DNA of 64,000 bases. It comes from Pseudomonas arsenicoxydans. Lineage in GTDB: Bacteria > Pseudomonadota > Gammaproteobacteria > Pseudomonadales > Pseudomonadaceae. A program made the translations under genes and the position numbers. Shown here one piece after another: positions 53,430 through 62,448 of this stretch. How positions within the stretch are numbered: the first letter of the stretch is position 1; the number at the start of each line of letters is the position of its first letter. The notes below the pieces were generated by a model. That model made no database searches and had not been told where the DNA came from. It saw only the letters and a list, made by a program, of their open reading frames with translations. The stretch spans positions 110,669-174,668 of the forward strand of contig NZ_RCZE01000015.1 in NCBI RefSeq assembly GCF_006438915.1, given 5' to 3'.

Positions 53430-54992
53430 TTATGCGCCGGGTTCTTTGCCGACATCGTACTCACGCAACTTGTTGGCAATGGTCGTATGCGAAACCCCCA
53501 ACCGCTTGCCCAGTTGCCGACTGCTCGGATGCTCGGAATACAACCGCTCCAGCACCGCTTTCTCGAAGCGCCCGACAATCGCATCCAGCCCGCCCTCCAG
53601 CGAGAAATCGCCAAGTGGCTGACGCACGCCGTAATCCGGCAGACGAATATGTTCAACCTTGACCGTCCCGCCCTCACACAGCGAAACCGCCTGGAACAAC
53701 ACGTTTTCCAACTGACGAACGTTGCCTGGCCAATGGTAATGACTGAGCCGCTCCATCGCCGCCGGCGCCAGTTTGGGCAATGGGCAACCGATCTGCCGAC
53801 TGGCCTGGTCGAGGAAGTGCTCCACCAGCGGCGTCAAACCGTCGAGGCATTCGCGCAGTGGCGGGATGTGCAGCGACAGCACGTTCAAGCGGTGATACAA
53901 ATCCTGGCGAAACTCACCGCGGGCGCACAGCTCCGACAAATCCACCTGGGTGGCGCAGATTACCCGCACATCCAGATACACCTCTTCATCACTGCCTACG
54001 CGGCGGAAGCAACCGTCCTGCAAAAAGCGCAGCAATTTCACCTGCAAGCGCGGGCTCATTTCCCCGACGCCATCCAGAAACAGCGTACCGCCCGCCGTCA
54101 GTTCCAGCAGCCCGAGCTTGCCTTCGGCGCGTGCGCCTTCGAAGGCGCCGGGGCCGTAGCCAAACAATTCGGTCTCGGCCATCGATTCCGGCAGACCGGC
54201 GCAGTTCAGCGCCATTAATGGAGATTGCCCGCGTGGGCTGGCCAGGTGACAGGCTCGCGCCAACAACTCTTTGCCGGTGCCGGTTTCGCCTTCTATCAAT
54301 AGCGGCGCATCCAGCGGTGCCATACGCCGGGCTTCGCGCACCACCGCGGCCATGACTTTCGAGCTTTGGAAGATACTGTCGAACCCACGCAGTTCCTGTT
54401 TGCGCACGTTGTAGATGCGCTCCCCCACCCGGTCGGCGCGGTGCAGCGTCAGGACCGCGCCGGCCATGGCTTCGCTGTCGTCATGCTCCGATTGCAATGG
54501 CGCGATGTCGGCCAGAAACACGTCACCCTTGACCTTGACCCGCAGTCCGTTGATGCGCGACTTGTTGGCACGCACCAGTTCCGGCAAATCAAAATCCTCG
54601 GCATAACGCGACAGCGGAATTCCCGGCACTTCATCCACCCGCACCCCGAGCAACTGCGCCGCCGCCCGGTTGGCCGCAACGATGGAGCCGCCCATGTCGA
54701 TCGACAACACTGGAAACTCCAAGGCGCCAAGCAAGGCATTCAGCTCCATATGCCGACGTTCGCTGGGCATCAGTCCTACACGCTTGACGCCGAATACCCC
54801 GGCAATCGATTCGAATTTCGGACGCAGGGCCTGGAACTGAATGTTGATCAGGTTCGGGCAATGCAGGTAGATCGCGTTGCCATGCTCTCCACCGACCTCG
54901 CCACGGGCAACGTTGATCCCGTATTCCACCAGCAAGTTAAGAATGTCGCGCAGGATACCGATGCGGTTCTGGCAGTGGACTTTGATACGCAT
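53430..54992 (-). CDS. phhR: Aromatic amino acid regulator PhhR (TyrR family)
   Basis: PhhR activates phhABC and other aromatic catabolic genes in response to phenylalanine or tyrosine. From the ATG at 54992 (MRIKVHCQNRIGIL) the 520-residue protein has an ACT domain (about 1-75), a PAS domain (about 80-150), an AAA+ domain with Walker A GETGTGKE (234-241) and a C-terminal HTH (about 480-515). The sigma-54 contact loop reads GAFEGA instead of GAFTGA, consistent with TyrR/PhhR acting through sigma-70. Upstream in-frame residues to 55031 are not conserved. Confidence 0.95.
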   Translation of the reverse strand: MRIKVHCQNRIGILRDILNLLVEYGINVARGEVGGEHGNAIYLHCPNLINIQFQALRPKFESIAGVFGVKRVGLMPSERRHMELNALLGALEFPVLSIDMGGSIVAANRAAAQLLGVRVDEVPGIPLSRYAEDFDLPELVRANKSRINGLRVKVKGDVFLADIAPLQSEHDDSEAMAGAVLTLHRADRVGERIYNVRKQELRGFDSIFQSSKVMAAVVREARRMAPLDAPLLIEGETGTGKELLARACHLASPRGQSPLMALNCAGLPESMAETELFGYGPGAFEGARAEGKLGLLELTAGGTLFLDGVGEMSPRLQVKLLRFLQDGCFRRVGSDEEVYLDVRVICATQVDLSELCARGEFRQDLYHRLNVLSLHIPPLRECLDGLTPLVEHFLDQASRQIGCPLPKLAPAAMERLSHYHWPGNVRQLENVLFQAVSLCEGGTVKVEHIRLPDYGVRQPLGDFSLEGGLDAIVGRFEKAVLERLYSEHPSSRQLGKRLGVSHTTIANKLREYDVGKEPGA

Positions 54993-55133
54993 ATAAAGGC
55001 CCGAAGAAAGGGGAATCGAGGCCCCACGCAAGGATTTTTCTGCGCAGAGGTCAAGTTAGTCGTCAAGATTATGTGACACCCGGACACCATTTCAAACCCG
55101 CAAATCTCAATAGCTGCGCCATAGCGGCCAATC

Positions 55134-55151
55134 CGTAACGAATTCTTTACG
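55134..55151. promoter_or_regulatory. PhhR/TyrR box in the phhR-phhA intergenic region
   Basis: CGTAACGAATTCTTTACG is an imperfect palindrome close to the PhhR/TyrR target TGTAAA-N6-TTTACA. It sits 121 bp upstream of phhA and 142 bp upstream of phhR. The match is by pattern; no footprint can be read from sequence. Confidence 0.65.
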
Positions 55152-55271
55152 AAACACGGCGATTTTTCCTACATCGAGCGCCGAACACCTGCTGCAACGC
55201 CGCACGCCTTGGAGTATTTCTAGGTCCATAGCAGCACATAACAAGAACGAATCCCCTCGCAGGAGAGCAGC

Positions 55272-56057
55272 ATGAAGCAGACGCAGTACGTGGCTCGCGA
55301 GCCCGACGCGCAAGGTTTTATCGACTACCCCGCTGAAGAACATGCGGTGTGGAACACGCTGATCACTCGTCAGCTGAAAGTGATCGAGGGCCGTGCGTGC
55401 CAGGAATACCTGGACGGTATCGAAAAACTCGGTCTGCCCCACGACCGCATTCCGCAACTCGGTGAAATCAACAAAGTCCTCGGTGAAACCACCGGTTGGC
55501 AAGTGGCCCGAGTCCCGGCGCTGATCCCCTTCCAGACGTTTTTCGAATTGCTGGCAAACAAACAGTTTCCGGTGGCGACGTTTATTCGTACCCGTGAAGA
55601 GCTGGATTACCTGCAAGAGCCGGACATTTTCCACGAGATCTTTGGCCACTGTCCGCTGCTGACCAATCCCTGGTTTGCTGAATTCACCCACACTTACGGC
55701 AAACTTGGCCTGCAAGCGACCAAGGAAGAACGCGTGTACCTGGCGCGCCTGTACTGGATGACCATCGAGTTCGGCCTGGTCGATACCGCTGATGGCCTGC
55801 GGATTTACGGCGGCGGCATTCTTTCCTCTCCAAAAGAAACCGTTTACTGCCTGTCGAACGAACCTGAACACCAGGCGTTCGATCCGCTGGAATGTATGCG
55901 CACGCCGTATCGCATTGACATCCTGCAGCCGCTGTACTTTGTCCTGCCGAACCTCAAGCGTCTGTTTGATGTGGCCCATGAAGACATCATGAGCATGGTC
56001 AAACAAGGCATGCAGCTGGGCTTGCACACCCCGAAATTTCCGCCAAAGGCTGCGTGA
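55272..56057 (+). CDS. phhA: Phenylalanine 4-monooxygenase PhhA
   Basis: PhhA hydroxylates phenylalanine to tyrosine using Fe(II), O2 and tetrahydrobiopterin. The 261-residue protein carries the iron ligands His121 and His126 (FHEIFGHCPLL) and Glu166 (WMTIEFGLV), and the family segment RIYGGGILSSPKE. It has the usual bacterial length, without the regulatory domain of the animal enzyme. A GCAGGAGAGCAG ribosome binding site precedes the ATG. Confidence 0.98.
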   Translation: MKQTQYVAREPDAQGFIDYPAEEHAVWNTLITRQLKVIEGRACQEYLDGIEKLGLPHDRIPQLGEINKVLGETTGWQVARVPALIPFQTFFELLANKQFPVATFIRTREELDYLQEPDIFHEIFGHCPLLTNPWFAEFTHTYGKLGLQATKEERVYLARLYWMTIEFGLVDTADGLRIYGGGILSSPKETVYCLSNEPEHQAFDPLECMRTPYRIDILQPLYFVLPNLKRLFDVAHEDIMSMVKQGMQLGLHTPKFPPKAA

Positions 56058-56161
56058 TCCGCTGCTTTTAGAAACACGTGAGCCTGTCAGGAACCGACGC
56101 TTTGGTTTAGCGTGGTGTCACTGACGGCCGATTTCCAATTATTCGATTTCAGGAATTCAAC

Positions 56162-56518
56162 ATGTCCACATTGAACCAAGCCCACTGCGAAGCCTGCCAA
56201 GCCGATGCCCCTCAGGTCAGCGACGAAGAGTTGCCGATCCTGATCAAGCAGATCCCGGACTGGAACATCGAAGTCCGCGACGGCGTGATGCAGCTGGAAA
56301 AGCTGTTCCTGTTCAAAAACTTCAAACACGCACTGGCGTTCACCAACGCTGTCGGTGAAATCTCCGAGGCTGAAGGTCACCACCCGGGCCTGCTGACCGA
56401 ATGGGGCAAAGTCACCGTGACCTGGTGGAGCCATTCCATCAAGGGCCTGCACCGCAACGACTTCATCATGGCCGCACGCACTGACGAAGTGGCCAAGAAC
56501 GCCGAGGGCCGCAAATAA
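56162..56518 (+). CDS. phhB: Pterin-4a-carbinolamine dehydratase PhhB
   Basis: PhhB dehydrates 4a-hydroxytetrahydropterin, recycling the PhhA cofactor. The 118-residue protein has the PCD/DCoH active site EGHHP (His73, His74) and His91 in WWSHSIKGL. It lies about 100 bp after phhA, and its stop overlaps the phhC start (TAATG). Confidence 0.97.
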   Translation: MSTLNQAHCEACQADAPQVSDEELPILIKQIPDWNIEVRDGVMQLEKLFLFKNFKHALAFTNAVGEISEAEGHHPGLLTEWGKVTVTWWSHSIKGLHRNDFIMAARTDEVAKNAEGRK

Positions 56519-57711
56519 TGCATTTCGACGCCATAGGTCGAGTTCCCGGTGATCCGATTCTCGGCTTGATGGAAGCCTATGCGCAGGATCCGAACCCGCG
56601 CAAATTCGACCTCGGCGTGGGCGTCTATAAAGACGCCCAGGGCCTGACGCCGATTCCACAGTCGGTGAAGCTGGCTGAGCAGCGTCTGGTGGATCGCCAG
56701 ACCACCAAGACCTACATCGGTGGTCACGGCGAACCGGCCTTCGGCAAAGCCATCAGTGAGCTGGTGCTCGGTGCGGACTCCGCGCTGATCGCCGGGCAAC
56801 GCGCCGGGGCGACCCAGACACCGGGCGGCACCGGCGCATTGCGCTTGGGTGCAGACTTCATCGCCCAGTGCCTGCCGGGCCGTGGCGTGTGGTTGAGCAA
56901 CCCGACCTGGCCGATCCACGAGACGATTTTCGCGGCCGCCGGGGTCAAGGTCAGTCATTACCCGTACGTGGGCAGCGACAACCGCCTCGACGTCGACGCG
57001 ATGCTCGCGGTACTGAGCGAAGCGCCGAAGGGCGACGTGGTGTTGCTGCACGCCTGCTGCCACAACCCGACCGGGTTCGATCTGTCCCATGACGACTGGC
57101 GCCGAGTGCTGGACGTGGTGCGCAGTCGCGATCTGGTGCCGCTGATCGACTTCGCTTACCAGGGCTTCGGCGATGGCCTGGAACAGGATGCCTGGTCGAC
57201 CCGTCTGTTCGCCGACGCGCTGCCGGAAGTGCTGATCACCAGTTCCTGCTCGAAGAATTTCGGCTTGTACCGCGACCGCACCGGCGCGTTGATTGTTTGC
57301 GCGAAAACCGCTGACAAGCTGGTGGACATCCGCAGCCAGCTGGCCAACATCGCCCGCAACCTGTGGTCAACGCCGCCGGATCACGGTGCTGCCGTGGTCG
57401 CAACGATTCTTGGCGACCCGGACCTGAAAAGCCTCTGGGCCGACGAAGTGGAAGCCATGCGTTTGCGCATCGCGCAATTGCGCAGTGGCCTGGTTGAAGC
57501 GCTGGAACCCTATGGTTTGCGGGAGCGCTTTGCGCACATTGGTGTGCAACGCGGGATGTTCTCGTACACCGGTTTGACGGCGGCGCAGGTTAAACAGCTG
57601 CGCGATCATCACAGCGTGTACATGGTCAACTCCGGCCGGGCCAACGTGGCGGGGATTGATGCGACGCGCCTGGATTTGCTGGCTGAGGCGATTGCTGACG
57701 TCTGCAAATAA
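56518..57711 (+). CDS. phhC: Aromatic amino acid aminotransferase PhhC
   Basis: PhhC is a class I PLP aminotransferase that converts tyrosine (and phenylalanine) to the keto acid for the homogentisate route. The 397-residue product has Asn183 (CHNPTG), Asp211 and Tyr214 (DFAYQGFGDG), and the PLP-Lys246 (SSCSKNFGLYRDR). It is translationally coupled to phhB. Enzymes of this family overlap in specificity with aspartate aminotransferase; the operon context favours aromatics. Confidence 0.95.
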   Translation: MHFDAIGRVPGDPILGLMEAYAQDPNPRKFDLGVGVYKDAQGLTPIPQSVKLAEQRLVDRQTTKTYIGGHGEPAFGKAISELVLGADSALIAGQRAGATQTPGGTGALRLGADFIAQCLPGRGVWLSNPTWPIHETIFAAAGVKVSHYPYVGSDNRLDVDAMLAVLSEAPKGDVVLLHACCHNPTGFDLSHDDWRRVLDVVRSRDLVPLIDFAYQGFGDGLEQDAWSTRLFADALPEVLITSSCSKNFGLYRDRTGALIVCAKTADKLVDIRSQLANIARNLWSTPPDHGAAVVATILGDPDLKSLWADEVEAMRLRIAQLRSGLVEALEPYGLRERFAHIGVQRGMFSYTGLTAAQVKQLRDHHSVYMVNSGRANVAGIDATRLDLLAEAIADVCK

Positions 57712-57731
57712 CCCCAGCCTTCACACCATTA

Positions 57732-57828
57732 AATGTGGGAGCGGGCTTGCTCGCGAAGGCGGTGTATCAGTCGACATCAACATTGACTGATCCACCGCTT
57801 TCGCGAGCAAGCCCGCTCCCACATTTGA
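57732..57828. repeat. REP pair after phhC
   Basis: AATGTGGGAGCGGGCTTGCT and AGCAAGCCCGCTCCCACATT are perfect complements about 55 bp apart. They lie just after the phhC stop and likely mark the transcript end. Confidence 0.92.
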
Positions 57829-57985
57829 TTTGTGTCACTGCTGCAGACCTGTCTAGACAATCCCATCCGTCGAAACAAATGGATATAAAAGTCTATTTGT
57901 CATTTTCAGTGCTGTATCCTGCCCAAGCTTTGTATAAGCGCGGATCTACCAGATCTATCAACAGACTTTGCGAGGAGCGCGAACC

Positions 57986-58117
57986 ATGCACGAGATCCCT
58001 AATCTCCCCTTCCCAAGCCTGCACGAAACTGAGCAGACAACCACGCAACAAGCCGGCGCCCAACAGCCCGAGCCGAAAGAAGCCACTGAACGCCGCCAGG
58101 CCGACAGCGAAGACTGA
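57986..58117 (+). CDS. Small acidic protein, unknown function
   Basis: A 43-codon ORF starting MHEIPNLPFPSLHETEQ, with a good AGGAG ribosome binding site eight bases before the ATG. The rest is Gln/Glu/Ala-rich and probably disordered, ending RRQADSED. There is no signal peptide or membrane segment. Ribosome binding site and composition suggest a real small gene; no function can be proposed. Confidence 0.6.
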   Translation: MHEIPNLPFPSLHETEQTTTQQAGAQQPEPKEATERRQADSED

Positions 58118-58194
58118 AACACCTGCAATGCCAGACCGTGTGGAAAGCGCTAACATGCGCTTTCCACACCGCCTGAACCCTTGAGCTACACACC

Positions 58195-58377
58195 ATGACC
58201 GACGAATTTAATGAGACCCAGGCCAGCGTCCTGATCGGCACCGCCGAGAAGATGATCGACATCTGGAACCGCCTCTCCCCCGAAAAACAAGCCGCCCTGC
58301 TCGCCCGCTTCGGCACCCAGGAAAACGCGCTGGCTGCCCTGGTCACGACGCAACTGGTTGCCCCCGCCAAGCCCTGA
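58195..58377 (+). CDS. Small hypothetical protein
   Basis: A 60-residue soluble protein, MTDEFNETQASVLIGTAEKMIDIWNRLSPEKQAALLARF..., predicted as two or three amphipathic helices. I do not recognise the family. It stands alone between the REP-flanked phh operon and the MFS gene, on the same strand. Regular codon use and helix-like periodicity favour a real gene. Confidence 0.65.
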   Translation: MTDEFNETQASVLIGTAEKMIDIWNRLSPEKQAALLARFGTQENALAALVTTQLVAPAKP

Positions 58378-58482
58378 TCCACGCCGCCCGGCAAATAGTT
58401 TTACTTTTTCCACGACCCGCGAGCACTCGCGCCGTTATCATAAGCAGCCTATCTATCCTGCTTTCCCCGTGGATCTTTACCC

Positions 58483-59682
58483 ATGTCTGAAAACCAGCGC
58501 CCCCTGGCGGTCACGCTGCAAGTCGTTTCCATCGTTCTGTTTACCTTCATCGGCTACCTGAATATCGGCATTCCCCTGGCCGTATTGCCCGGTTACGTTC
58601 ACAGCGACCTGGGTTTCGGCGCGGTCATCGCCGGTCTGGTGATCAGCGTGCAATACCTCGCCACCCTGCTCAGTCGGCCTTATGCCGGAAAAATCATCGA
58701 CAACAAGGGCAGCAAACTGGCGGTGATGTACGGTCTGGCCGGTTGCGGTTTGAGTGGTGTGTTCATGCTGGTATCGGCCTGGACGCAAAGCGTGCCGACA
58801 GTCAGTCTGATCAGCCTGTTGATCGGTCGTCTTGTTCTCGGCAGCGCGGAAAGCCTGGTTGGCTCGGGATCGATTGGGTGGGGTATCGGCCGGGTCGGCG
58901 CGGCGAACACCGCCAAGGTGATTTCCTGGAACGGCATCGCCAGCTACGGCGCACTGGCCGTCGGCGCGCCGCTGGGGGTGCTGCTGGTTCATCAATTGGG
59001 TTTGTGGAGCATGGGCGTGAGCATCGTGTTGCTGGCCGTGCTGGGACTGGCACTGGCGTGGCCAAAAACCGCCGCGCCGATTGTGGTCGGTGAACGCCTG
59101 CCGTTCATGCATGTACTGGGTCGGGTGCTGCCACACGGTTGCGGCCTGGCGCTGGGCTCCATCGGTTTCGGCACCATCGCCACCTTCATTACCTTGTACT
59201 ACGCCACTCAACACTGGGACAACGCGGTGTTGTGCCTGAGTTTGTTCGGCGCCAGCTTCATCGGTGCGCGCCTGCTGTTTGGCAACCTGATCAACCGCCT
59301 CGGCGGATTCCGTGTGGCGATTGCCTGCCTGTCCGTGGAAACTTTGGGGTTGCTGATGTTGTGGCTGGCGCCTGATGCCCATTGGGCATTGGCCGGTGCG
59401 GCGCTGAGCGGTTTCGGATTTTCGCTGGTGTTTCCGGCGCTCGGCGTGGAGGCGGTCAACCTTGTACCCGCATCCAGTCGTGGCGCGGCAGTTGGGGCGT
59501 ATTCGCTGTTCATTGATTTGTCGCTGGGGATTACCGGGCCGTTGGCCGGTGCCATTGCGGCCGGGTTTGGTTTTGCGTCGATATTCCTGTTCGCTGCCAT
59601 TGCCGCGCTGAGCGGTTTGGCATTGAGCGTTTACTTGTACCGGCAAGCCCCCAAGCAACGCGAGGCGCGGGAATCCCGCTAA
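58483..59682 (+). CDS. MFS transporter, YhhS-like
   Basis: A 399-residue integral membrane protein with about 12 hydrophobic helices and the MFS A-like motif SRPYAGKIIDNKGSK between helices 2 and 3 (about residues 64-78). It resembles the YhhS/arabinose-efflux-type MFS family. The substrate is unknown. Its 3' end overlaps the convergent arfB gene by four bases. Confidence 0.88.
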   Translation: MSENQRPLAVTLQVVSIVLFTFIGYLNIGIPLAVLPGYVHSDLGFGAVIAGLVISVQYLATLLSRPYAGKIIDNKGSKLAVMYGLAGCGLSGVFMLVSAWTQSVPTVSLISLLIGRLVLGSAESLVGSGSIGWGIGRVGAANTAKVISWNGIASYGALAVGAPLGVLLVHQLGLWSMGVSIVLLAVLGLALAWPKTAAPIVVGERLPFMHVLGRVLPHGCGLALGSIGFGTIATFITLYYATQHWDNAVLCLSLFGASFIGARLLFGNLINRLGGFRVAIACLSVETLGLLMLWLAPDAHWALAGAALSGFGFSLVFPALGVEAVNLVPASSRGAAVGAYSLFIDLSLGITGPLAGAIAAGFGFASIFLFAAIAALSGLALSVYLYRQAPKQREARESR

Positions 59683-60092
59683 AAATCGACCTTGCCGCGC
59701 CCGGCCTTGATGCTGCCGCGCTTGGTCTTGGATTCCAGTCGACGCTTTTTTGAACCCAGCGTTGGCTTGGTCGGGCGACGCTTCTTTTCGACCTTGGTCG
59801 CGCTGAGGATCAGCTCGGTCAAGCGCTCCAGCGCGTCGGCGCGATTAGCCTCCTGCGTGCGGTATTGCTGGGCCTTGATGATCAACACACCTTCGCTGGT
59901 GATGCGACTGTCACGCAGCGCAAGCAATCGCTCCTTGTAGAACTCAGGCAAGGACGAGGCCGGAATGTCGAAGCGCAAGTGCATGGCGCTGGAGACCTTG
60001 TTGACGTTCTGCCCCCCGGCGCCTTGCGCGCGAATGGCTGTCAACTCGATCTCGGCATCTGGCAGATGAACGTTGTTGGAAATCACCAGCAT
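59679..60092 (-). CDS. arfB: Alternative ribosome-rescue factor ArfB (YaeJ)
   Basis: ArfB hydrolyses peptidyl-tRNA on stalled ribosomes independently of tmRNA. The 137-residue protein has the release-factor catalytic motif GAGGQNVNKVSSA (about 26-38). A basic C-terminal tail (from about 103) ending KAGRGKVDF inserts into the empty mRNA channel. The length is typical. Confidence 0.96.
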   Translation of the reverse strand: MLVISNNVHLPDAEIELTAIRAQGAGGQNVNKVSSAMHLRFDIPASSLPEFYKERLLALRDSRITSEGVLIIKAQQYRTQEANRADALERLTELILSATKVEKKRRPTKPTLGSKKRRLESKTKRGSIKAGRGKVDF

Positions 60093-60175
60093 GGAAAAGC
60101 GTCCGAATTCAGAGTGCGCAGGATACCGCGAATGGACCGGTGCAATGCTCCTACAGGGGGCTTGTGTGAAACTGA

Positions 60176-60213
60176 AAACAACAAACCCGGCACAGTGGCC
60201 GGGTTTGTTGTTT
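60176..60213 (-). terminator. Intrinsic terminator after aroP
   Basis: AAACAACAAACCCGGC and GCCGGGTTTGTTGTTT form a perfect stem with flanking A/T tracts. It lies 12 bp downstream of the aroP stop on the minus strand and before the arfB start. Confidence 0.9.
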
Positions 60214-60225
60214 CTGCGTACGGCG

Positions 60226-61638
60226 TTACTTCACTGAAGCCTGCAACGCATGCTGCGCACTGCGCTTGTTCTTGATGCCGTAGCAGATCCACATGAACAC
60301 GACCCACACCGGAATCGCGTACACCGAGATCTGGATCCCTGGAATCAGCAGCATCACGCACAGGATGAACACCACGAACGCCAGGCAGATGTAGTTCCCG
60401 TACGGGTACCACAGCGCCTTGAACAGCGGCGTTTGCCTGGTCTTGTTCATGTGTTGACGGAACTTGAAGTGCGAGAAGCTGATCATCGCCCAGTTGATCA
60501 CCAGGGTCGCAACCACCAGCGACATCAACAGTTCCAACGCGTTTTGCGGGATCAGGTAGTTCAACAGCACCGCAATCAGCGTGACCGCCGCCGAAGCGAG
60601 GATCGAACGCACCGGCACGCCGCGCTTGTCGATCTTCGACAAGGCCTTTGGCGCATCGCCTTGCTCGGCCATGCCCAGCAGCATGCGGCTGTTGCAGTAG
60701 GTGCCGCTGTTGTACACCGACAACGCCGCGGTCAGTACCACGAAGTTGAGAATATGCGCGGCGGTGTTGCTGCCGAGCATCGAGAACACTTGCACGAACG
60801 GGCTGCCGCTGTAGGAGTCACCGGACGCGTTCAGGGTCGCCAGCAGGCTGTCCCATGGCGTCAGCGACAACAGAATGACCAACGCGCCGATGTAGAAAAT
60901 CAGGATTCGGTAGATCACCTGGTTGATGGCTTTCGGGATCACGGTTTTCGGTTTGTCGGCTTCTGCAGCGGTGAAACCGAGCATTTCCAGGCCGCCGAAG
61001 GAGAACATGATGATCGCCATGGCCATCACCAGACCGCTGACGCCGTTCGGGAAGAAACCACCGTGAGCCCACAGGTTGCTGACCGACGCATGCGGGCCGC
61101 CGTTACCGCTGACCAGCAAATAGCTGCCCAGGGCAATCATGCCGACGATGGCCACCACCTTGATGATCGCGAACCAGAACTCGGCCTCGCCAAAGACTTT
61201 GACGTTGGCCAGGTTGATCAGGTTGATCAGGACGAAGAAGCCGGCTGCCGAGACCCAGGTCGGGATGTCCGGCGCCCAGTAGTGGATGTATTTGCCGACC
61301 GCGGTCAGCTCCGACATGCCCACCAGGATGTACAGGATCCAGCAGTTCCAGCCCGACAGGAAGCCGGCGAAACCACCCCAGTATTTGTGCGCGAAGTGGC
61401 TGAAGGAACCGGCGACCGGCTCTTCAACAATCATTTCGCCGAGCTGGCGCATGATCATGAACGCGATGAAGCCGCAGATGGCGTAGCCGAGGATCATCGA
61501 CGGGCCAGCGGATTTCAGAACCCCGGCCGAGCCGAGGAACAAACCGGTACCGATCGCGCCACCAAGGGCGATCAATTGAATGTGGCGATTTTTCAGGCCG
61601 CGCTTCAGCTCGCCTGACTGCGAGTTTTGTCCACTCAT
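60226..61638 (-). CDS. aroP: Aromatic amino acid permease AroP-type
   Basis: A 470-residue APC-family permease with 12 predicted helices. The N-terminal block LKRGLKNRHIQLIALGGAIGTGLFLGSAG and the segments GSFSHFAHKYWGGFAGF and IMFSFGGLEMLGFTAAEAD are very close to E. coli AroP, the general Phe/Tyr/Trp proton symporter. The ATG at 61638 is chosen because homology begins there; the frame stays open 56 codons upstream without similarity. Its nearness to phhRABC fits uptake for aromatic catabolism. Confidence 0.92.
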   Translation of the reverse strand: MSGQNSQSGELKRGLKNRHIQLIALGGAIGTGLFLGSAGVLKSAGPSMILGYAICGFIAFMIMRQLGEMIVEEPVAGSFSHFAHKYWGGFAGFLSGWNCWILYILVGMSELTAVGKYIHYWAPDIPTWVSAAGFFVLINLINLANVKVFGEAEFWFAIIKVVAIVGMIALGSYLLVSGNGGPHASVSNLWAHGGFFPNGVSGLVMAMAIIMFSFGGLEMLGFTAAEADKPKTVIPKAINQVIYRILIFYIGALVILLSLTPWDSLLATLNASGDSYSGSPFVQVFSMLGSNTAAHILNFVVLTAALSVYNSGTYCNSRMLLGMAEQGDAPKALSKIDKRGVPVRSILASAAVTLIAVLLNYLIPQNALELLMSLVVATLVINWAMISFSHFKFRQHMNKTRQTPLFKALWYPYGNYICLAFVVFILCVMLLIPGIQISVYAIPVWVVFMWICYGIKNKRSAQHALQASVK

Positions 61639-61843
61639 GAAAAGGGTCTCACGTTCTGCATCGTTACAACGTTCATGCGTCACCTGTTTGTTTTTATCTG
61701 TGACGAAATCGAACCCGGCACACTCGTGGCGTGGCGGAATGAACAAGGCGGATAGCCTTGAGGTTTGCGCATTTGCGCAGGAGGTCACAGGTAAAACGCG
61801 GCGCATTGTACACCGCTAACCCCCTGCTGCCAGACCCGCTGGA

Positions 61844-61990
61844 TCAGCGTGTTGTAAGCCGGGATTGCCTGGGTCCGCCCCGAGTGTCCCGGGCGGCTGC
61901 AAATAGAGAGTCTGACCCTTGCGGGTCATCGACGGGAACGAATGAAAAATCGCCCCACGGGGAGAGATGGGTTTGAATCACGGCGTACAT
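61844..61990 (-). CDS. Possible small ORF or leader peptide upstream of aroP
   Basis: A 48-codon minus-strand ORF, MYAVIQTHLSPWGDFSFVPV..., starts at an ATG preceded by AAGGAGG at ideal spacing. It has no tryptophan or phenylalanine run like a classical attenuator. The C-terminal half is Arg/Gly-rich and lower in quality. It could be a real small protein or a translated leader; the strong ribosome binding site is the main evidence. Confidence 0.4.
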   Translation of the reverse strand: MYAVIQTHLSPWGDFSFVPVDDPQGSDSLFAAARDTRGGPRQSRLTTR

Positions 61991-62384
61991 TGCGCCTCCT
62001 TCTTGTTATGCACCTGCACGACAGGCATGGGGCGCATCTGACCCTTCCTGCGCCGCTGAAACAAGCGGGCCAGAGCCTTGGGCGATGGCTGAGCGGATTG
62101 ATTTCGGCAGGTTTTCCTTACACCCGTGCCGTAAGCGTCAACCGACGGGGTTTCAGGCGATATTTCGTCAGCATTTCTTTACAAGGCGTAACGATTCTTT
62201 TCCGAATCGGATTTATCTGTAGGACGACTGCAAATTGACGATAGGAAGCTTCCTAAGGAAAAAGCCGAGTTAGTTTTTGTTTTCTATTAATAAATAATCA
62301 TTAAAAAAACAAACTAAACAGTTCAGTGAAAATCTTATTTGATTATTTTTTTGCATTATAAAAATCCCTCAACTAGGTTTGCAG

Positions 62385-62416
62385 CGACTTGCCGAGCCGC
62401 ATCGACCGGCAAGTTG
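62385..62416 (+). promoter_or_regulatory. Leader hairpin before the small peptide gene
   Basis: CGACTTGCCG and CGGCAAGTTG form a ten-base stem (one G-T pair) around a 12-base loop. It ends about 20 bases before the AAGGAG ribosome binding site and is followed by TTTCT. It could be a weak attenuator, mRNA stabiliser or processing site. Confidence 0.45.
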
Positions 62417-62448
62417 TTTCTACTCAGAAGTCATTAAGGAGTTTCACC

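Larger units (their letters stand above)
61639..62448. other. 810-bp region between aroP and the small peptide gene
   Basis: It holds the aroP leader, a possible 48-codon ORF on the minus strand (61844-61990), and a likely -10-like TACAAT on the minus strand near 61806-61811. From about 62220 the composition turns strongly AT-rich, with A/T runs at 62270-62365. The AT-rich part carries TATAAA-like sequence near 62357 and a hairpin at 62385-62416 before the peptide gene. Nothing else was recognised. Confidence 0.6.

Noticed and set aside
61942..62238. 98-codon plus-strand ORF upstream of the peptide gene
   Set aside because: No ribosome binding site, no family resemblance, and it overlaps the better-supported minus-strand small ORF. 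Its basic, mixed composition looks random.
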